Source of the DNA: Streptomyces sp. Ag109_O5-10
GTDB taxonomy: Bacteria > Actinomycetota > Actinomycetes > Streptomycetales > Streptomycetaceae
NCBI RefSeq assembly: GCF_900105755.1
Contig: NZ_FNTQ01000001.1
Coordinates: 1,984,001-2,048,000 of the forward strand
Reading direction: 5' to 3'
Length of the DNA stretch: 64,000 nt
In this document: positions 46,915 to 56,162 of the stretch, one piece after another
Layout of the letters: each line of letters starts with the position of its first letter
Position numbering within the stretch: position 1 is the first letter of the stretch
Made by a program: the position numbers and the translations under genes
The notes under the pieces: generated by a model
The model's input: only the letters and a program-made list of their open reading frames with translations
Told to the model about the DNA's origin: nothing
The model's database searches: none

Positions 46915-47760
46915 TCAGAGCATCTCCAAGGGCGTGGGCCCGCTGGGCGGCGGGAACGCCTCGTCGAGGGCGTCGCGCGCCTCGGGAGGAAGGCGGAGGT
47001 CCACTGCGCCGCGGTTCTCCCGAACGTGGTCGGGTGATCCGGAACGCGGGATCGCGACCACCCCCTGTTCCAGCACCCAGGCGAGTGCCACCTGGGCCGG
47101 CGTCGCCCCGAGGGCCCGGGCCACGGCATCCAGTGCCTCGGCCTCCAGGATCCGCCCCTGCTCGACAGGTGAGTAGGCCATGACCGCCACCCCGGCCTGG
47201 CGGCACCAGGGGAGCAGATCCCACTCGATGCCGCGCCGGGAGAGGTTGTAGAGCACCTGGTCGACGGCTGCTGCGTCGCCGCCGGGGAGGGTGGTCAGCG
47301 CGGTCATGTCGGCGACGTCCAGATTGCTCACCCCCCAGTAACGGATCTTCTCCGCCTCCATCAGGTCGGTGAATCCCGCAAGGGTCTCCTCGAGCGGCCA
47401 CCGTCCCCGCCAGTGCAGCAGGTACAGGTCCAGCCGTTCCGTACCGAGCCGCCGCAGGCTGCCCTCGCAGGCGGCGACGGTGCCCTTGCGGTCGGCGTGG
47501 CCGGGCAGCACCTTGCTGACGAGAAAGACCTCCTCCCGGCGTCCCCGCAGAGCCTCCCCCACGAGTTCCTCGGCTGCGCCGTCGCCGTACATCTCCGCCG
47601 TGTCGACGACGGTCATGCCCAGGTCCACGCCCAGCCGCAGCGCCGCGATCTCCTGTTCCCGCCGGGCCGGCTTCTCCCCCAGGTACCAAGTGCCCTGCCC
47701 TAGCGCCGCGATCTCCTCACCGGAGGGGAGCGCGACCGTCCTGGCCGATGCTGCAGACAT
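46915..47760 (-). CDS. Aldo/keto reductase
   Basis: This 281-residue TIM-barrel NADPH reductase contains the catalytic tetrad: Asp and Tyr in VDTAEMYGDG, Lys in FLVSKVLPG, and His in YLLHWRG. The cofactor segment IPRSGSPDHVRENRGAVDL is intact. It is the first gene of an operon with the FMN reductase. It likely reduces reactive carbonyls or quinone-like compounds, consistent with the surrounding oxidoreductases. The ATG at 47760 follows GGAGG. Confidence 0.9.
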   Translation of the reverse strand: MSAASARTVALPSGEEIAALGQGTWYLGEKPARREQEIAALRLGVDLGMTVVDTAEMYGDGAAEELVGEALRGRREEVFLVSKVLPGHADRKGTVAACEGSLRRLGTERLDLYLLHWRGRWPLEETLAGFTDLMEAEKIRYWGVSNLDVADMTALTTLPGGDAAAVDQVLYNLSRRGIEWDLLPWCRQAGVAVMAYSPVEQGRILEAEALDAVARALGATPAQVALAWVLEQGVVAIPRSGSPDHVRENRGAVDLRLPPEARDALDEAFPPPSGPTPLEML

Positions 47761-47862
47761 CTCGAGCCTCCTGACCGCCGGGGGTAGGCGTCACGCGCAC
47801 CCGCACCGGGTGCCCAGTTCCACGCCTACCAGACAAACGGTGCCGGATGATCCCAAGGGAGG

Positions 47863-49056
47863 TCAGAAGGGGCGAGCGGACTGAGCCGGGAGCTCGCCGG
47901 GGCCGGGTGCGCGGTCCCGCAACGCGACGACCACCGACACGGCGGCGCCGCAGGAGAGGACCGCCGCGAAGCCGATCATCGCGGTCTGCACGGCGAAGTG
48001 CCGCAGCGCGATGCTGAACAGGACGGAGGGCAGACCCATGCCCAGGTACGCGATGACGAAGAACACGGCGAGGACCCCCGCGCGTGAGGCGGGCTCGGCC
48101 GCTGAACCGGCCCGTTCGACTCCTCCCTTGAACAGCAGCCCGGAGCCGGCTCCCGAGAGGGACACGGCGACCAGGTAGAGCCAGAGCGCCGGGTGGTAGA
48201 GGGCGACGGCGCACAGGACCAGGCCGACCGGAAAGACCACTGCCCCAATGGTCAGGAGCCGGGGCACGGGGAGGCAGCCCAGCACCAGCTGGGCGGCCGC
48301 CGCGGAACCGAACATGAGGAAGGCCGCCAGGCCGACCACGAGGTGCGAGTCGGTGTGCAGGGTGCCGTGCAGCACGCTCGCCCCGAGGGAGGAGATCAGA
48401 CCGAGGATCGCGAAGGCGAAGGCGCCCAGCGCGCCGGCCGCACCGAACGACCGCCGGCCGCCGGGACGCAGGACGAACCTGTTGGGCGGTTGAGCCGCGG
48501 GCAACTCCAGGTCCACGGTCTCCGGGGTGCACAGCACCAGTGCCAGGCACACTGTCATGGCGAGCGTGAAGATCGCCTGGGTGGTGATCAGGGGCGCGGG
48601 AAGCCACTCGGCGGCGGCTCCGGCGACCAGGGGCCCTGTGGCCAGGCCGCCGAGGTTGGCGGCGGTGGCCACGATGCCGGGCAGCACCGAACCCGTCCGT
48701 TCCGGACGGACCTCGTGGTGCAGGTCGTGCAGGTACGTCGTCGCGGTCGAGGCCATCAGCCCCAGTCCGGCCCCGTTCAGGATCCTGCCCGCGATCAGCC
48801 CCGGCAGGTCCCGCCACATGATCAGCACGACCGACGCGACGATGCCGACCAGCAGCGCCGGGACGATGATGCGCCGCCTGCCGAGCCGGTCCGACAGATG
48901 TCCCAGCCCCAGGAAGGCGGCCGCTGCGCCCACGACCATCGAGGCGTACGCCACCGTGACCGTGGTCGCGCCGAAGTGGTCCCGGGCCTCGTACAGCGGC
49001 CACAGCGGGGTCGGCGCGGTGCCGAAGGCCATCAGCACGGTGAAGGCCACCGCCAC
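47863..49056 (-). CDS. MFS transporter, Bcr/drug-efflux-like, start uncertain
   Basis: At least 397 residues with 12 predicted helices. The MFS loop 2-3 motif reads GHLSDRLGRRRI and a proline-bearing helix 1 reads MAFGTAPTPLWPLY. The given GTG at 49056 lies inside helix 1 and has no ribosome site. The frame stays open upstream through seven 8-residue repeats (APADPTLR) to a CTG at 49350. That CTG sits 7 bases after GAGGAGG, and no ATG, GTG or TTG intervenes. A non-standard start with a 98-residue tail is therefore plausible. It is divergent from a LysR gene. Confidence 0.8.
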   Translation of the reverse strand: MAVAFTVLMAFGTAPTPLWPLYEARDHFGATTVTVAYASMVVGAAAAFLGLGHLSDRLGRRRIIVPALLVGIVASVVLIMWRDLPGLIAGRILNGAGLGLMASTATTYLHDLHHEVRPERTGSVLPGIVATAANLGGLATGPLVAGAAAEWLPAPLITTQAIFTLAMTVCLALVLCTPETVDLELPAAQPPNRFVLRPGGRRSFGAAGALGAFAFAILGLISSLGASVLHGTLHTDSHLVVGLAAFLMFGSAAAAQLVLGCLPVPRLLTIGAVVFPVGLVLCAVALYHPALWLYLVAVSLSGAGSGLLFKGGVERAGSAAEPASRAGVLAVFFVIAYLGMGLPSVLFSIALRHFAVQTAMIGFAAVLSCGAAVSVVVALRDRAPGPGELPAQSARPF

Positions 49057-49099
49057 GAACCAGAAGCCGGTCGTGTGCGAGGCCCGGCGCCGGACGGGG

Positions 49100-49267
49100 G
49101 CGCGGAGCGTCGGGTCGGCGGGAGCGCGGAGCGTCGGGTCGGCGGGAGCGCGGAGCGTCGGGTCGGCGGGAGCGCGGAGCGTCGGGTCGGCGGGAGCGCG
49201 GAGCGTCGGGTCGGCGGGAGCGCGGAGCGTCGGGTCGGCGGGAGCGCGGAGCGTCGGGTCGGCGGGA
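49100..49267. repeat. Seven tandem 24-bp repeats
   Basis: The unit begins GCGCGGAGCGTCGGGTCGGC and ends GGGA; all seven copies are identical. 24 bases keep the reading frame, and on the minus strand they encode APADPTLR in frame with the MFS transporter. Perfect identity suggests recent expansion by slippage. Confidence 0.95.
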
Positions 49268-49463
49268 GCATGGGCTGGGACCAGGTGGGTCGGGTCGCCG
49301 GGAGCGTCGGCCAGGGGACGGCTCAGCGGCGGCGTCGGAACGGCAGGCAGGGGTACCCCTCCTCGGGGAGAATCGGATGACGCTTTCCATCCTCCCCACC
49401 AGCCAGAATCAATGCCAACGAATGTTTTTGCTGAGCTCCAGCAATGAGAGTGATACTTATCGT

Positions 49464-50372
49464 GTGGAACTACGTCAGCTGGAGCACTTCGTCGCGGTCG
49501 CCGAGGAGCTGAGTTTCACGCGTGCCGCCCGGCGGCTGCACGTGGTGCAGTCAGGGGTGTCCGCCGCGATCCGCTCACTGGAGCGCGAGCTCGGCTGCAC
49601 GCTGTTCGAGCGCACGTCGCAGCAGGTCCGGCTCACCGGGGCGGGCGCCGCGCTGCTGCCGGATGCCCGGGCCACCCTGAACGCCGCCCAGGCCGCCCAG
49701 GACGCCGTGCGCGCCGCACAGGACACGGTGCGCGGCACGGTGAACGTGGGCGCCATGGCCTCGGTCGAGGTGGTGGACCTGCCCGCGCTCCTCGGGCAGC
49801 TGCACGCGCGGCACCCGGCGATCGACGTCCGGCTGCGGCTGGCGACGGCCGGCTCGGCGGGACTGGCGCACGCGCTGCTCGGCGGGGACCTTGACGTGGC
49901 CTTCCTGTCGCTGCCCGAACGCAAGCCCGCCGGGATCGACGCGCGGGAGCTGGCCACCGTGCCGCTCGTCCTGGCGGTGAGCGCCGCCCACCCGCTCGCG
50001 CGACGGGGAAAGGTGGCACTCGCGGACCTCGCGGGAGAGCCCTTCGTGGACTTCCCGCCGGGCTACGGCAACCGCGAGGTGGTCGACCGGGCGTTCGCGG
50101 CGGCGGGCGTCGTACGCCGGGTGGCACTGGAAGTGCCCGACATCGACATGGGAGCGGCACTGGTGCGGCACGGTCTGGGCATCGCCTTCCTGCCCGCGTT
50201 CGCCGTGGCCCGCACCCCCGGACTGCACGTCCTGGACGTCCTGGACGTCCTGGACGTCGACGAGACCACGCTCCGCTGGAGCATGCATCTCGGTACGTCG
50301 TCGACCCGGCGGCCCAGCTCGGCTCTGCGGGCGCTGCTCGACCTGGTCGATCTCCACGTCATCGCCATGTGA
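49464..50372 (+). CDS. LysR-family transcriptional regulator
   Basis: This 302-residue regulator has a winged helix-turn-helix at the N-terminus (LEHFVAVAEELSFTRAARRL, VVQSGVSAAIRSLERELGCT, LFERTSQQVRLT) and a periplasmic-binding-like effector domain. The GTG at 49464 starts VELRQLEHF, the usual LysR beginning; longer frames add unrelated residues. Near the end LDVLDVLDV comes from a 9-base triplicate. It is divergent from the MFS transporter gene, the classic arrangement for controlling it. Confidence 0.88.
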   Translation: MELRQLEHFVAVAEELSFTRAARRLHVVQSGVSAAIRSLERELGCTLFERTSQQVRLTGAGAALLPDARATLNAAQAAQDAVRAAQDTVRGTVNVGAMASVEVVDLPALLGQLHARHPAIDVRLRLATAGSAGLAHALLGGDLDVAFLSLPERKPAGIDARELATVPLVLAVSAAHPLARRGKVALADLAGEPFVDFPPGYGNREVVDRAFAAAGVVRRVALEVPDIDMGAALVRHGLGIAFLPAFAVARTPGLHVLDVLDVLDVDETTLRWSMHLGTSSTRRPSSALRALLDLVDLHVIAM

Positions 50373-50419
50373 CGCCCGGGCCGCCCCCGGGCGTCATGCG
50401 TCGGCCGCAGGATCCACAG

Positions 50420-50800
50420 TCACCGGCCGGACTCGAGGGCCTGGGAGAAGTCCGTTCCGAGTTGCGACATCAGGTCGTTGAACTCCTTCTCGCTGATCGC
50501 CTCCCGGAGCACGGCCAGTACGGTCCGCACACCCCGGTCGGCTTCCTCCCGCTTGAGCATGGTGCGTTCGGCGACGCGCCGCACGCTGTCGTCGCGGTCG
50601 AAGCGCTCGATGCGGTCCGTGGTTCCCCGGCGCACCGCTTCCGCCAGGCCCTCGGGGAGCTCGATGATCAGGTCCCTGGCCTCCCCCGAACTCAGCCTGT
50701 GGGCCAGCGTCTCGAGCGTCGCCCAGGTCAGGTCCGCCGCCTCCTGCCGGCCCAGTCCGGTGCGCTCGGCGACGGTACGGACGAATTCGTGCTCATCCAT
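50420..50800 (-). CDS. DUF2267 protein
   Basis: This 126-residue all-helical protein begins MDEHEFVRTVAERTGLGRQE and contains TWATLETLAHRLSSGEARDL and IIELPEGL, the hallmark of DUF2267. The second half (VRRVAERTMLKREEADRGVR, TVLAVLREAISEKEFNDLMS) is a related repeat, so the protein is two similar four-helix units. The function is unknown; members cluster with stress genes in actinobacteria. The ATG follows GGAGGACC. Confidence 0.88.
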   Translation of the reverse strand: MDEHEFVRTVAERTGLGRQEAADLTWATLETLAHRLSSGEARDLIIELPEGLAEAVRRGTTDRIERFDRDDSVRRVAERTMLKREEADRGVRTVLAVLREAISEKEFNDLMSQLGTDFSQALESGR

Positions 50801-50934
50801 GTGTGGTCCTCCTTCGCTGCTGTGGTGCGACGAACGGCGCGGACCCCCTGCAAGCCTGTCACACCGACCCGGGCCGCGCCCGCGCACGGACGCCGACGTA
50901 GCCGACACCGCTCCCAAGGGGTTCCGGCGAGGCG

Positions 50935-52716
50935 TCAGCCCGGCCCGCCCAGCACGATCCTCCACACTCGGGTCGCCACCTGGAGGTTCAGCCGGTCCTC
51001 GACGTTCGCGAGGTCGTTGCCACTGATGTCGCGGATGCGCTGGAGCCGGTAGCGCAGGGTGCTGCGGTGGATCGCGAGGGAGTCGGCGGTCTCGTCGTAG
51101 TTGCCGCCGCAGTCGAAGTACCGGGACAGGGTCTCCACCAGGGTCGCGTGGTGCCGGGAGTCGTAGTCGATGAGCTGCCCGAGCCACTCCTGTACGAATG
51201 TCTCCAGTTCCCGGTAATCGCTGCCGGGTTCCAGGATGCGGTAGAGGCCGAGCTCGTCGAAGAACGACGTGCCGTAGCGATCGCGGCAGTGGCGGCGCAC
51301 CTCCAGGGCGCGCTGCGCCTCCTCGTAACGGCGGGGGATGTCGTTCACGGAGTCGCAGGGGGCGCTCACTCCGATCGTCCCGGACCGTGTCCCGGTCTCG
51401 CGGGCGAGCTCCTCGTACAACGCGCGGGTGTGCGGCCTGTCGTCGGTGATGAGGACGACGTGGTCGGCACGTCGGGTCAACAGCGAGCGCATGCCCACGG
51501 CAGCGGCCGCCCGGCTCACGGTCCGCGCGAAGAGATCGTCCGCAGTCCGGTTCGACCACCGCACAACGACGATGTAGTGGACGCGGTGCAGGTCGTGGCC
51601 GACGGCCTCGGACCGGGCGTAGGCACTCGACGCGTCCGTCCCCGACAGAAGGTCGTCGGCCAACTCGCGGTGCAGTCTCAGCTCCACTTCGGCCAGATCG
51701 CGCACGTGCGTCAGCTTCGCGGCGAGCGACGCGGCGGCGTGTTCCAGAGCGAGCACGGTGTGCTCGTCGGCCTCGTCCTGGGCATCGACCAGGGCCAGCA
51801 CGCCCAGGATCTCGCCGTGCGGGCGGATCAGGGTGATCAGCCGGTCCTTTATCCGCACGGGCCCGGTCTGACAGGCGACGGCGTGCAGCATCTCGTCCCG
51901 GCGCACGGGGTTCGGTTCGGGATAGGGGGCGGGGCGGCTGGGGCCGGACCAGGACCTCAGCCGACCGAAGCGGTCCTCGACCAGCGCGGGAAGTCCGGTG
52001 AGCCTGTGCAGTGCCCGAGTGACGGAGTCCTCGCCGTCATCCGAGGCAGCGACGTCGGCCATGACAGCGTGAACGGCTCGCTCGTAGGCCAGCTCGGCCA
52101 TCACGGAGATCAGCTGCTCCTGGAGGGCTGTGCGTTCCTCCCTCAGCCGGCACAGCTCCCGCGCGTCCTCGCTCTGGCGACGGTGCGCGCACACGGCGGA
52201 CAGCGCGGCGGCGGTGTGCCGGACGAGCAGGGCGAGCAGGGCCAGCTCGGCCCCGGTGGGCCGGGAGCGGGACGTGACCACGAGGTAGCCGTGGAGTCCC
52301 GCAGGTCCGCGTAGCCCCAGGGCCCAGCCCCAGCGCCTGCCGGGGAAGGCCACGTCACCGTCCTGCCCGGCCAGCTCCCGCACCCTCCGGTCCACGGCCG
52401 AGGCATGCGTCTGCCCGTTCCTCGGACTGGGCACCAGGTCGCCGCCCACCTGGAGGTATCCGGCCTCGGCGCTGTACGGCCCCGCGGCGGCTATGTGGTC
52501 CATGGCCAGGCGCAGGATCTCGACTTCGTCCGGAGCGCCGAACAGGGCGCGGGAGAGCGCGACCAGATCGTGGAGGGCTGGGTCGGGCGGGGTGCGGGCG
52601 GGCGGATGGGGCTCTCCGCGCGCGGCCCTGGGGCGCCGTCCGACGCTGCCCCGTGGAAGGCTGCCCTTCCGGGGGGAGGGGCGGCGGTGCAGGCTGTGCG
52701 CCCGACTGCTGGCCAT
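50935..52716 (-). CDS. PucR/CdaR-family regulator with GAF-like sensor
   Basis: This 593-residue regulator has a basic, probably disordered N-terminus (1-45) and a GAF-like region (VALSRALFGAPDEVEILRLA to ALSAVCAHRR). A helical linker (LREERTALQEQLISVMAELA) and a second ligand region follow. The C-terminal PucR helix-turn-helix reads VETLSRYFDCGGNYDETADS, LAIHRSTLRYRLQRIRDISG. PucR proteins often activate catabolic or stress genes. Targets are unknown; neighbouring DUF2267 is on the same strand 134 bases downstream. Confidence 0.85.
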   Translation of the reverse strand: MASSRAHSLHRRPSPRKGSLPRGSVGRRPRAARGEPHPPARTPPDPALHDLVALSRALFGAPDEVEILRLAMDHIAAAGPYSAEAGYLQVGGDLVPSPRNGQTHASAVDRRVRELAGQDGDVAFPGRRWGWALGLRGPAGLHGYLVVTSRSRPTGAELALLALLVRHTAAALSAVCAHRRQSEDARELCRLREERTALQEQLISVMAELAYERAVHAVMADVAASDDGEDSVTRALHRLTGLPALVEDRFGRLRSWSGPSRPAPYPEPNPVRRDEMLHAVACQTGPVRIKDRLITLIRPHGEILGVLALVDAQDEADEHTVLALEHAAASLAAKLTHVRDLAEVELRLHRELADDLLSGTDASSAYARSEAVGHDLHRVHYIVVVRWSNRTADDLFARTVSRAAAAVGMRSLLTRRADHVVLITDDRPHTRALYEELARETGTRSGTIGVSAPCDSVNDIPRRYEEAQRALEVRRHCRDRYGTSFFDELGLYRILEPGSDYRELETFVQEWLGQLIDYDSRHHATLVETLSRYFDCGGNYDETADSLAIHRSTLRYRLQRIRDISGNDLANVEDRLNLQVATRVWRIVLGGPG

Positions 52717-52921
52717 GGGGTCACTCCGTCCCTCGACGCCTGCAGAGAACCGAGCGGCATGTCGCGTACCCGCTCACGGTCCGGCCTACCCGAGATGCAC
52801 GGATTCTTTCGAGACCAGGCCCGCCTCGTTCCGCAGCCGGCGGGCTCGCGTCGCCTTGGCCGGCCGAGGGGCAGCTCCACCCGGCAGGCGGCGCTGTTCC
52901 CGCGCACCAGGCGTCCAGGGG

Positions 52922-53143
52922 TCACTTTCGGTCCTCGTCACCCTCCTCGATAAAGGGACGCACCGCGTCCAGCAGGACCCTCAACGCACCGGTGAGCGCC
53001 CCGACCTCGGCGACGCGCCGGGCATACCGGTCCTGCGGGGACTGCGGCTCGGCCTGCTCTGCCTGCTCGGTGGCGTTCGCCAGAACACGTTCGGCGGCCT
53101 GAGCCGCGGCGCGCAAGGCGGCACGTTCGATATTGCCGGGCAT
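52922..53143 (-). CDS. Small helical protein of unknown function
   Basis: This 73-residue protein begins MPGNIERAALRAAAQAAERV and ends FIEEGDEDRK. It is Ala/Glu-rich and predicted fully helical, with no Cys or Trp. The ATG at 53143 is well placed after GGGGAG. I do not recognise a family. It lies alone between the PucR and HAD genes on the same strand. Confidence 0.6.
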   Translation of the reverse strand: MPGNIERAALRAAAQAAERVLANATEQAEQAEPQSPQDRYARRVAEVGALTGALRVLLDAVRPFIEEGDEDRK

Positions 53144-53273
53144 GTGTTCTCCCCTGGATTCGGCCGCTGGGCACAGAATTTCCGAAATGACAGGATGTCC
53201 CGGCCGGCCGGACTTCTCCGGGAACGCCACGGATGCGCGAGCCGGTACGAAGTGCCCCGGGACGGCGTCGCAC

Positions 53274-53981
53274 TCAGGCGCCGTGCGCGTCCCGGACGCC
53301 GAGTTCGTCGATGTGCTCCAGCAGGTCGAGGGGGTCGGCGTACACCCGGAACGCCTGGGCCCGCTCCAGTTCGTCCTGCCCGTAACCTCCGGACAGCAGC
53401 CCCACTCCGAGCGCCTCCGCCCGCCGTGCGGCCAGCAGATCCCACACACTGTCTCCGACGACGACACAGTCGCGGGCGGGGACTCCGAGCCGCGCCGCGC
53501 CCGCCAGGAACAGATCGGGGTCGGGTTTGGCGCGGCTGACGCCCTCGCGGGTGACCGTCGGCACCTCAGGCGGCACGGCGAGTTTCTCGAACATGGGTGT
53601 GGCGTCGTCCCTGTGGGCGCTGGTGGCGATCGTCCAGGGCACGCCGCGGTCCGTCAGCGTCCGGAGCAGTTCGGCGGCTCCTGGCAGCGGCCGGATGGCG
53701 TTCGTCCAGCCTTCGAAGTGGCGGTGGTGGGCGCCCTGCAGTTCATCGGCCTCCTTCGGCGTCAGCCGTACGCCGGTCTCGCGCATCACGGCCCGCACGA
53801 GCAGGCCACCGCTCATCCCGATCCTCCGGTGGACCCGCCAGACCGCCAGGCCGATGCCCATCTCGCTCAATGCCTGCTGCCAGGCGATGACGTGCTGGTA
53901 GACGCTGTCGACGAGGGTCCCGTCCAGGTCGAAGACGAACGCCGCAGGCCGGGTGGCCGTACCCTCGGACATCTCCCGCAT
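53274..53981 (-). CDS. HAD-superfamily phosphatase (phosphoglycolate phosphatase-like)
   Basis: About 235 residues. The nucleophile motif FVFDLDGTLVDSVYQH opens the protein, followed by a cap domain (WRVHRRIGMSGGLLVRAVMR), motif II ATSAHRD, the lysine loop RAKPDPDLFL and motif IV VVGDSVWDL. This is the subfamily IA layout shared by phosphoglycolate phosphatase and beta-phosphoglucomutase; the FDLDGT nucleophile favours a phosphatase. The ATG at 53981 follows AGGAAGG closely; a second ATG at 53972 is possible. Confidence 0.85.
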   Translation of the reverse strand: MREMSEGTATRPAAFVFDLDGTLVDSVYQHVIAWQQALSEMGIGLAVWRVHRRIGMSGGLLVRAVMRETGVRLTPKEADELQGAHHRHFEGWTNAIRPLPGAAELLRTLTDRGVPWTIATSAHRDDATPMFEKLAVPPEVPTVTREGVSRAKPDPDLFLAGAARLGVPARDCVVVGDSVWDLLAARRAEALGVGLLSGGYGQDELERAQAFRVYADPLDLLEHIDELGVRDAHGA

Positions 53982-54035
53982 CCTTCCTGTCAGCGTCAGC
54001 GTCAGCGCCGGTGCGGGCCGGCGGGTCACAGGCAC

Positions 54036-54480
54036 CTAGGGCGGCCCTGCGCCCGGCAACTCCACGACCGTTCAAGGCGGTACGCAGGGGCCGGAACCCC
54101 CGGGCGAGCCCCTGGCGGCCTGTTCAGGTGCCTGCCGACCAGCGGGCCCGTAGCGGACCCGGTCTCCTCGGCGTTCAGTGGTCGGGCGATGTTCGGGGCC
54201 GGCGTCGGTGGGGGTGCGCTGCGGTCGACTCGACGGTCGGTGAACGACATGCTGTGCTCCGAGCGCGGGATCGGCATCGGTGCACGGTGACCAAATCACG
54301 CGGTCTCAATCGACCCAGCGGGCCGAGACACCGCAGCCGAGCCGACGGTTCTCGGGCTGCCGACCGGCCGCCGCCGCAGATCCGCTGCGCGGCGGTTCCT
54401 GGTCAGGCACAGAGTGACCGACCCACCGGAAGCTGCACGATCCGCACCCGCTGGACGTCAGGCAACGGGTCGGGGGGCCA
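54036..54480. other. Gap without a recognisable gene
   Basis: 445 bases between the HAD gene and a short plus-strand gene. No coding resemblance, tRNA or strong hairpin was seen. The HAD promoter should lie near its left edge. Confidence 0.5.
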
Positions 54481-54704
54481 TGACGGTGAAACTGAACGCG
54501 ATGGCGTTCGACCACGCCAAGGAACTGACCGAAGAGGGCCGCATCGTCCTGGGCGACCGGGACGAGTGGAGCGAGCACCGGCCATCTCCAGCGGACGAGC
54601 GTGCCTGCCTCGCTCGACGGCAGGCGGGCCGGGGACCGGTGACAGCGGCGGAAAACGCACAACCCCCACCCGCCCCCGGCGACGGCGTCGTCGACTGGCG
54701 CTAG
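54481..54704 (+). CDS. Short protein with a conserved N-terminus, probably truncated
   Basis: This 74-residue frame begins MTVKLNAMAFDHAKELTEEG and continues RIVLGDRDEWSEHRPSPADE. This resembles the first 40 residues of a streptomycete family of about 110 residues that I recall but cannot name. After ADE the similarity is lost and Arg/Pro-rich sequence runs to the stop. I suspect a truncation. The start has GGGGGCC before it. Its stop shares a CTAG with the stop of the opposite-strand gene. Confidence 0.45.
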
Positions 54705-54865
54705 GCGTCGTCGCCCCGCTCGCCCTCCGCCTGGGACGGCTCGCTCCGGGGGACGTCCGGGTGCTGTTCCGTTGCGGCACGCTCACTCGGCTCGTCCCGC
54801 TCGCCCTCGGCCTGCGAGGGTGTGCGCGAGTACCACGCGTCGTAATCAGGGGACCGGGATTTCAT
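54701..54865 (-). CDS. 54-residue acidic small protein with SQAEGER repeats
   Basis: The product begins MKSRSPDYDAWYSRTPSQAE and carries PSQAEGER twice (residues 15-22 and 43-50). It is acidic, lacks Cys and membrane segments, and ends GDDA. The ATG at 54865 is preceded by GAAGGAGG at good spacing, and codon use is typical of the organism. No known function. It converges with the short gene on the plus strand, both ending in the same CTAG. Confidence 0.6.
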   Translation of the reverse strand: MKSRSPDYDAWYSRTPSQAEGERDEPSERAATEQHPDVPRSEPSQAEGERGDDA

Positions 54866-55011
54866 GACGGGCCTCCTTCCGTCGCGGCGCTCACCTCCAT
54901 CCTCCCCCTCTCAGGCCGTGATGCGGCGTCCGCGGCCGCACCGTTCGAACAGAAATCCAAGCGCCTGGATGCGGGGAATCACCCGCACCCGGAGGAGCGC
55001 GGAGTGCGGCG

Positions 55012-55674
55012 TCAGCCGCCGGCCACGGCGCGCACCGCCTCCTCGACCGGGGTGGACCCGCTGATCAGCTCGAGGATGCGCCCGGCGGTCCTGGGCTCGT
55101 GGAGCAGGGCGGCGAGTACCGCAGCCACGTCATCGCGGGGCACCTGGCCGCGGTCCGTGTGCTCGGCGAGCCGGACGCGGCCGCTACCGGGGGCGTCGGT
55201 CAGCATCCCCGGGCGCAGAATCGTCCAGTCGAGTCCCGGGCGCGAGGCGATGTCGGCGTCCGCCTCGCCCTTGGCCTTCAGGTAGGCGGCGAACACCGGG
55301 TCCGTGCCGGGCGGCGGCGGGCTGTCCACGCCCATCGCGGAGATCACCAGGAAGCGGCGCACCCCGGCGCGCTCGGCCGCGTCGGCGAGGAGGATGGCCG
55401 CGTTCCGGTCCACCGTCTGCTTGCGAGCCGCGCCGCTGCCCGGTCCGGCGCCCGCGGCGAACAGTGCCGCGTCGGCGCCGCGGAGGTGGCCGGTCACCTC
55501 GTCCACCGAGGCCTGCTCCAGATCGCACACCACCGGTTCCGCGCCGTCCGCCCGCAGGTCGTCGGCGTGTGCCGGGTTGCGGATCAGCCCTGTGACGTTG
55601 TCGCCGCGCGCCGAGAGCAGCCGGGTCAGCCGGCGCGCGATCTTTCCGTGTCCACCTGCGATCACCGTGTGCAT
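55012..55674 (-). CDS. NAD(P)-binding SDR-like protein (atypical SDR)
   Basis: This 220-residue Rossmann protein has the nucleotide loop VIAGGHGKIARRLTRLL at the N-terminus, then LFAAGAGPGSG, VSAMGVDSPPPPG and the YLKAKGEADADI segment with the Tyr/Lys pair. DWTILRPGMLTD is the classic motif of NmrA/YesF-like NAD(P)H-binding proteins. These serve as reductases or redox sensors. The ATG at 55674 has a weak ribosome site; upstream in-frame residues do not fit the family. Confidence 0.87.
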   Translation of the reverse strand: MHTVIAGGHGKIARRLTRLLSARGDNVTGLIRNPAHADDLRADGAEPVVCDLEQASVDEVTGHLRGADAALFAAGAGPGSGAARKQTVDRNAAILLADAAERAGVRRFLVISAMGVDSPPPPGTDPVFAAYLKAKGEADADIASRPGLDWTILRPGMLTDAPGSGRVRLAEHTDRGQVPRDDVAAVLAALLHEPRTAGRILELISGSTPVEEAVRAVAGG

Positions 55675-56162
55675 GGGATCATTCTTGCCACACGCCACCG
55701 CTCACGCCGGGCTGCGGGACTGCCGCGGCAGTCGTGTCCCGCGGTTGCCGTGACGTCGGCGCACTCGCGCACGGCGCCGGCGCGCGAGACCACCGGGCCG
55801 GAGCGGCGCGGCGACCGGCCCGGTCACGGGGGCCGGTCGCCGGTTTCCGCGGTCGCGCCTCGGCGCGGTGTCGTCGAGGCGCGGTGGTGTCCAGGATGCC
55901 GCCCCGCCTCCTGAGCGCCGAAGCGGGGAGAGAGAGCCCCTCGCGGTCGGCCGTGCCGGCAACCCGGTGTTCTCCGGGCCCCCAAGAAGCACGTCCCAGA
56001 GGCAGCCCGCCGGGAGCAAGGGGCTTCGTCCCGCCTCCTGTCCTCGCAGACCGACCGCGGGTGCCACATTTCGACCCGCCGGGAGCAGGCGGGGTGACCG
56101 GGCGAACAGCCACTCTGGGGCTGTCGGGACCGCTCGGCGGTCCGTCGGCGGAAGGAGTGCCC
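55675..56162. other. Promoter region before the stress operon, no gene
   Basis: 488 bases between divergent SDR and stress-protein genes. CCCGCCGGGAGCA-like words occur twice (near 56008 and 56081). I saw no HAIR element (CTTGAGT-N7-ACTCAAG) and no CIRCE inverted repeat. A remnant gene was not detected. Confidence 0.5.

Noticed and set aside
49100..49267. Regular short repeats that could suggest a CRISPR array
   Set aside because: The seven 24-bp units are directly contiguous with no spacers and keep the reading frame of the MFS gene.
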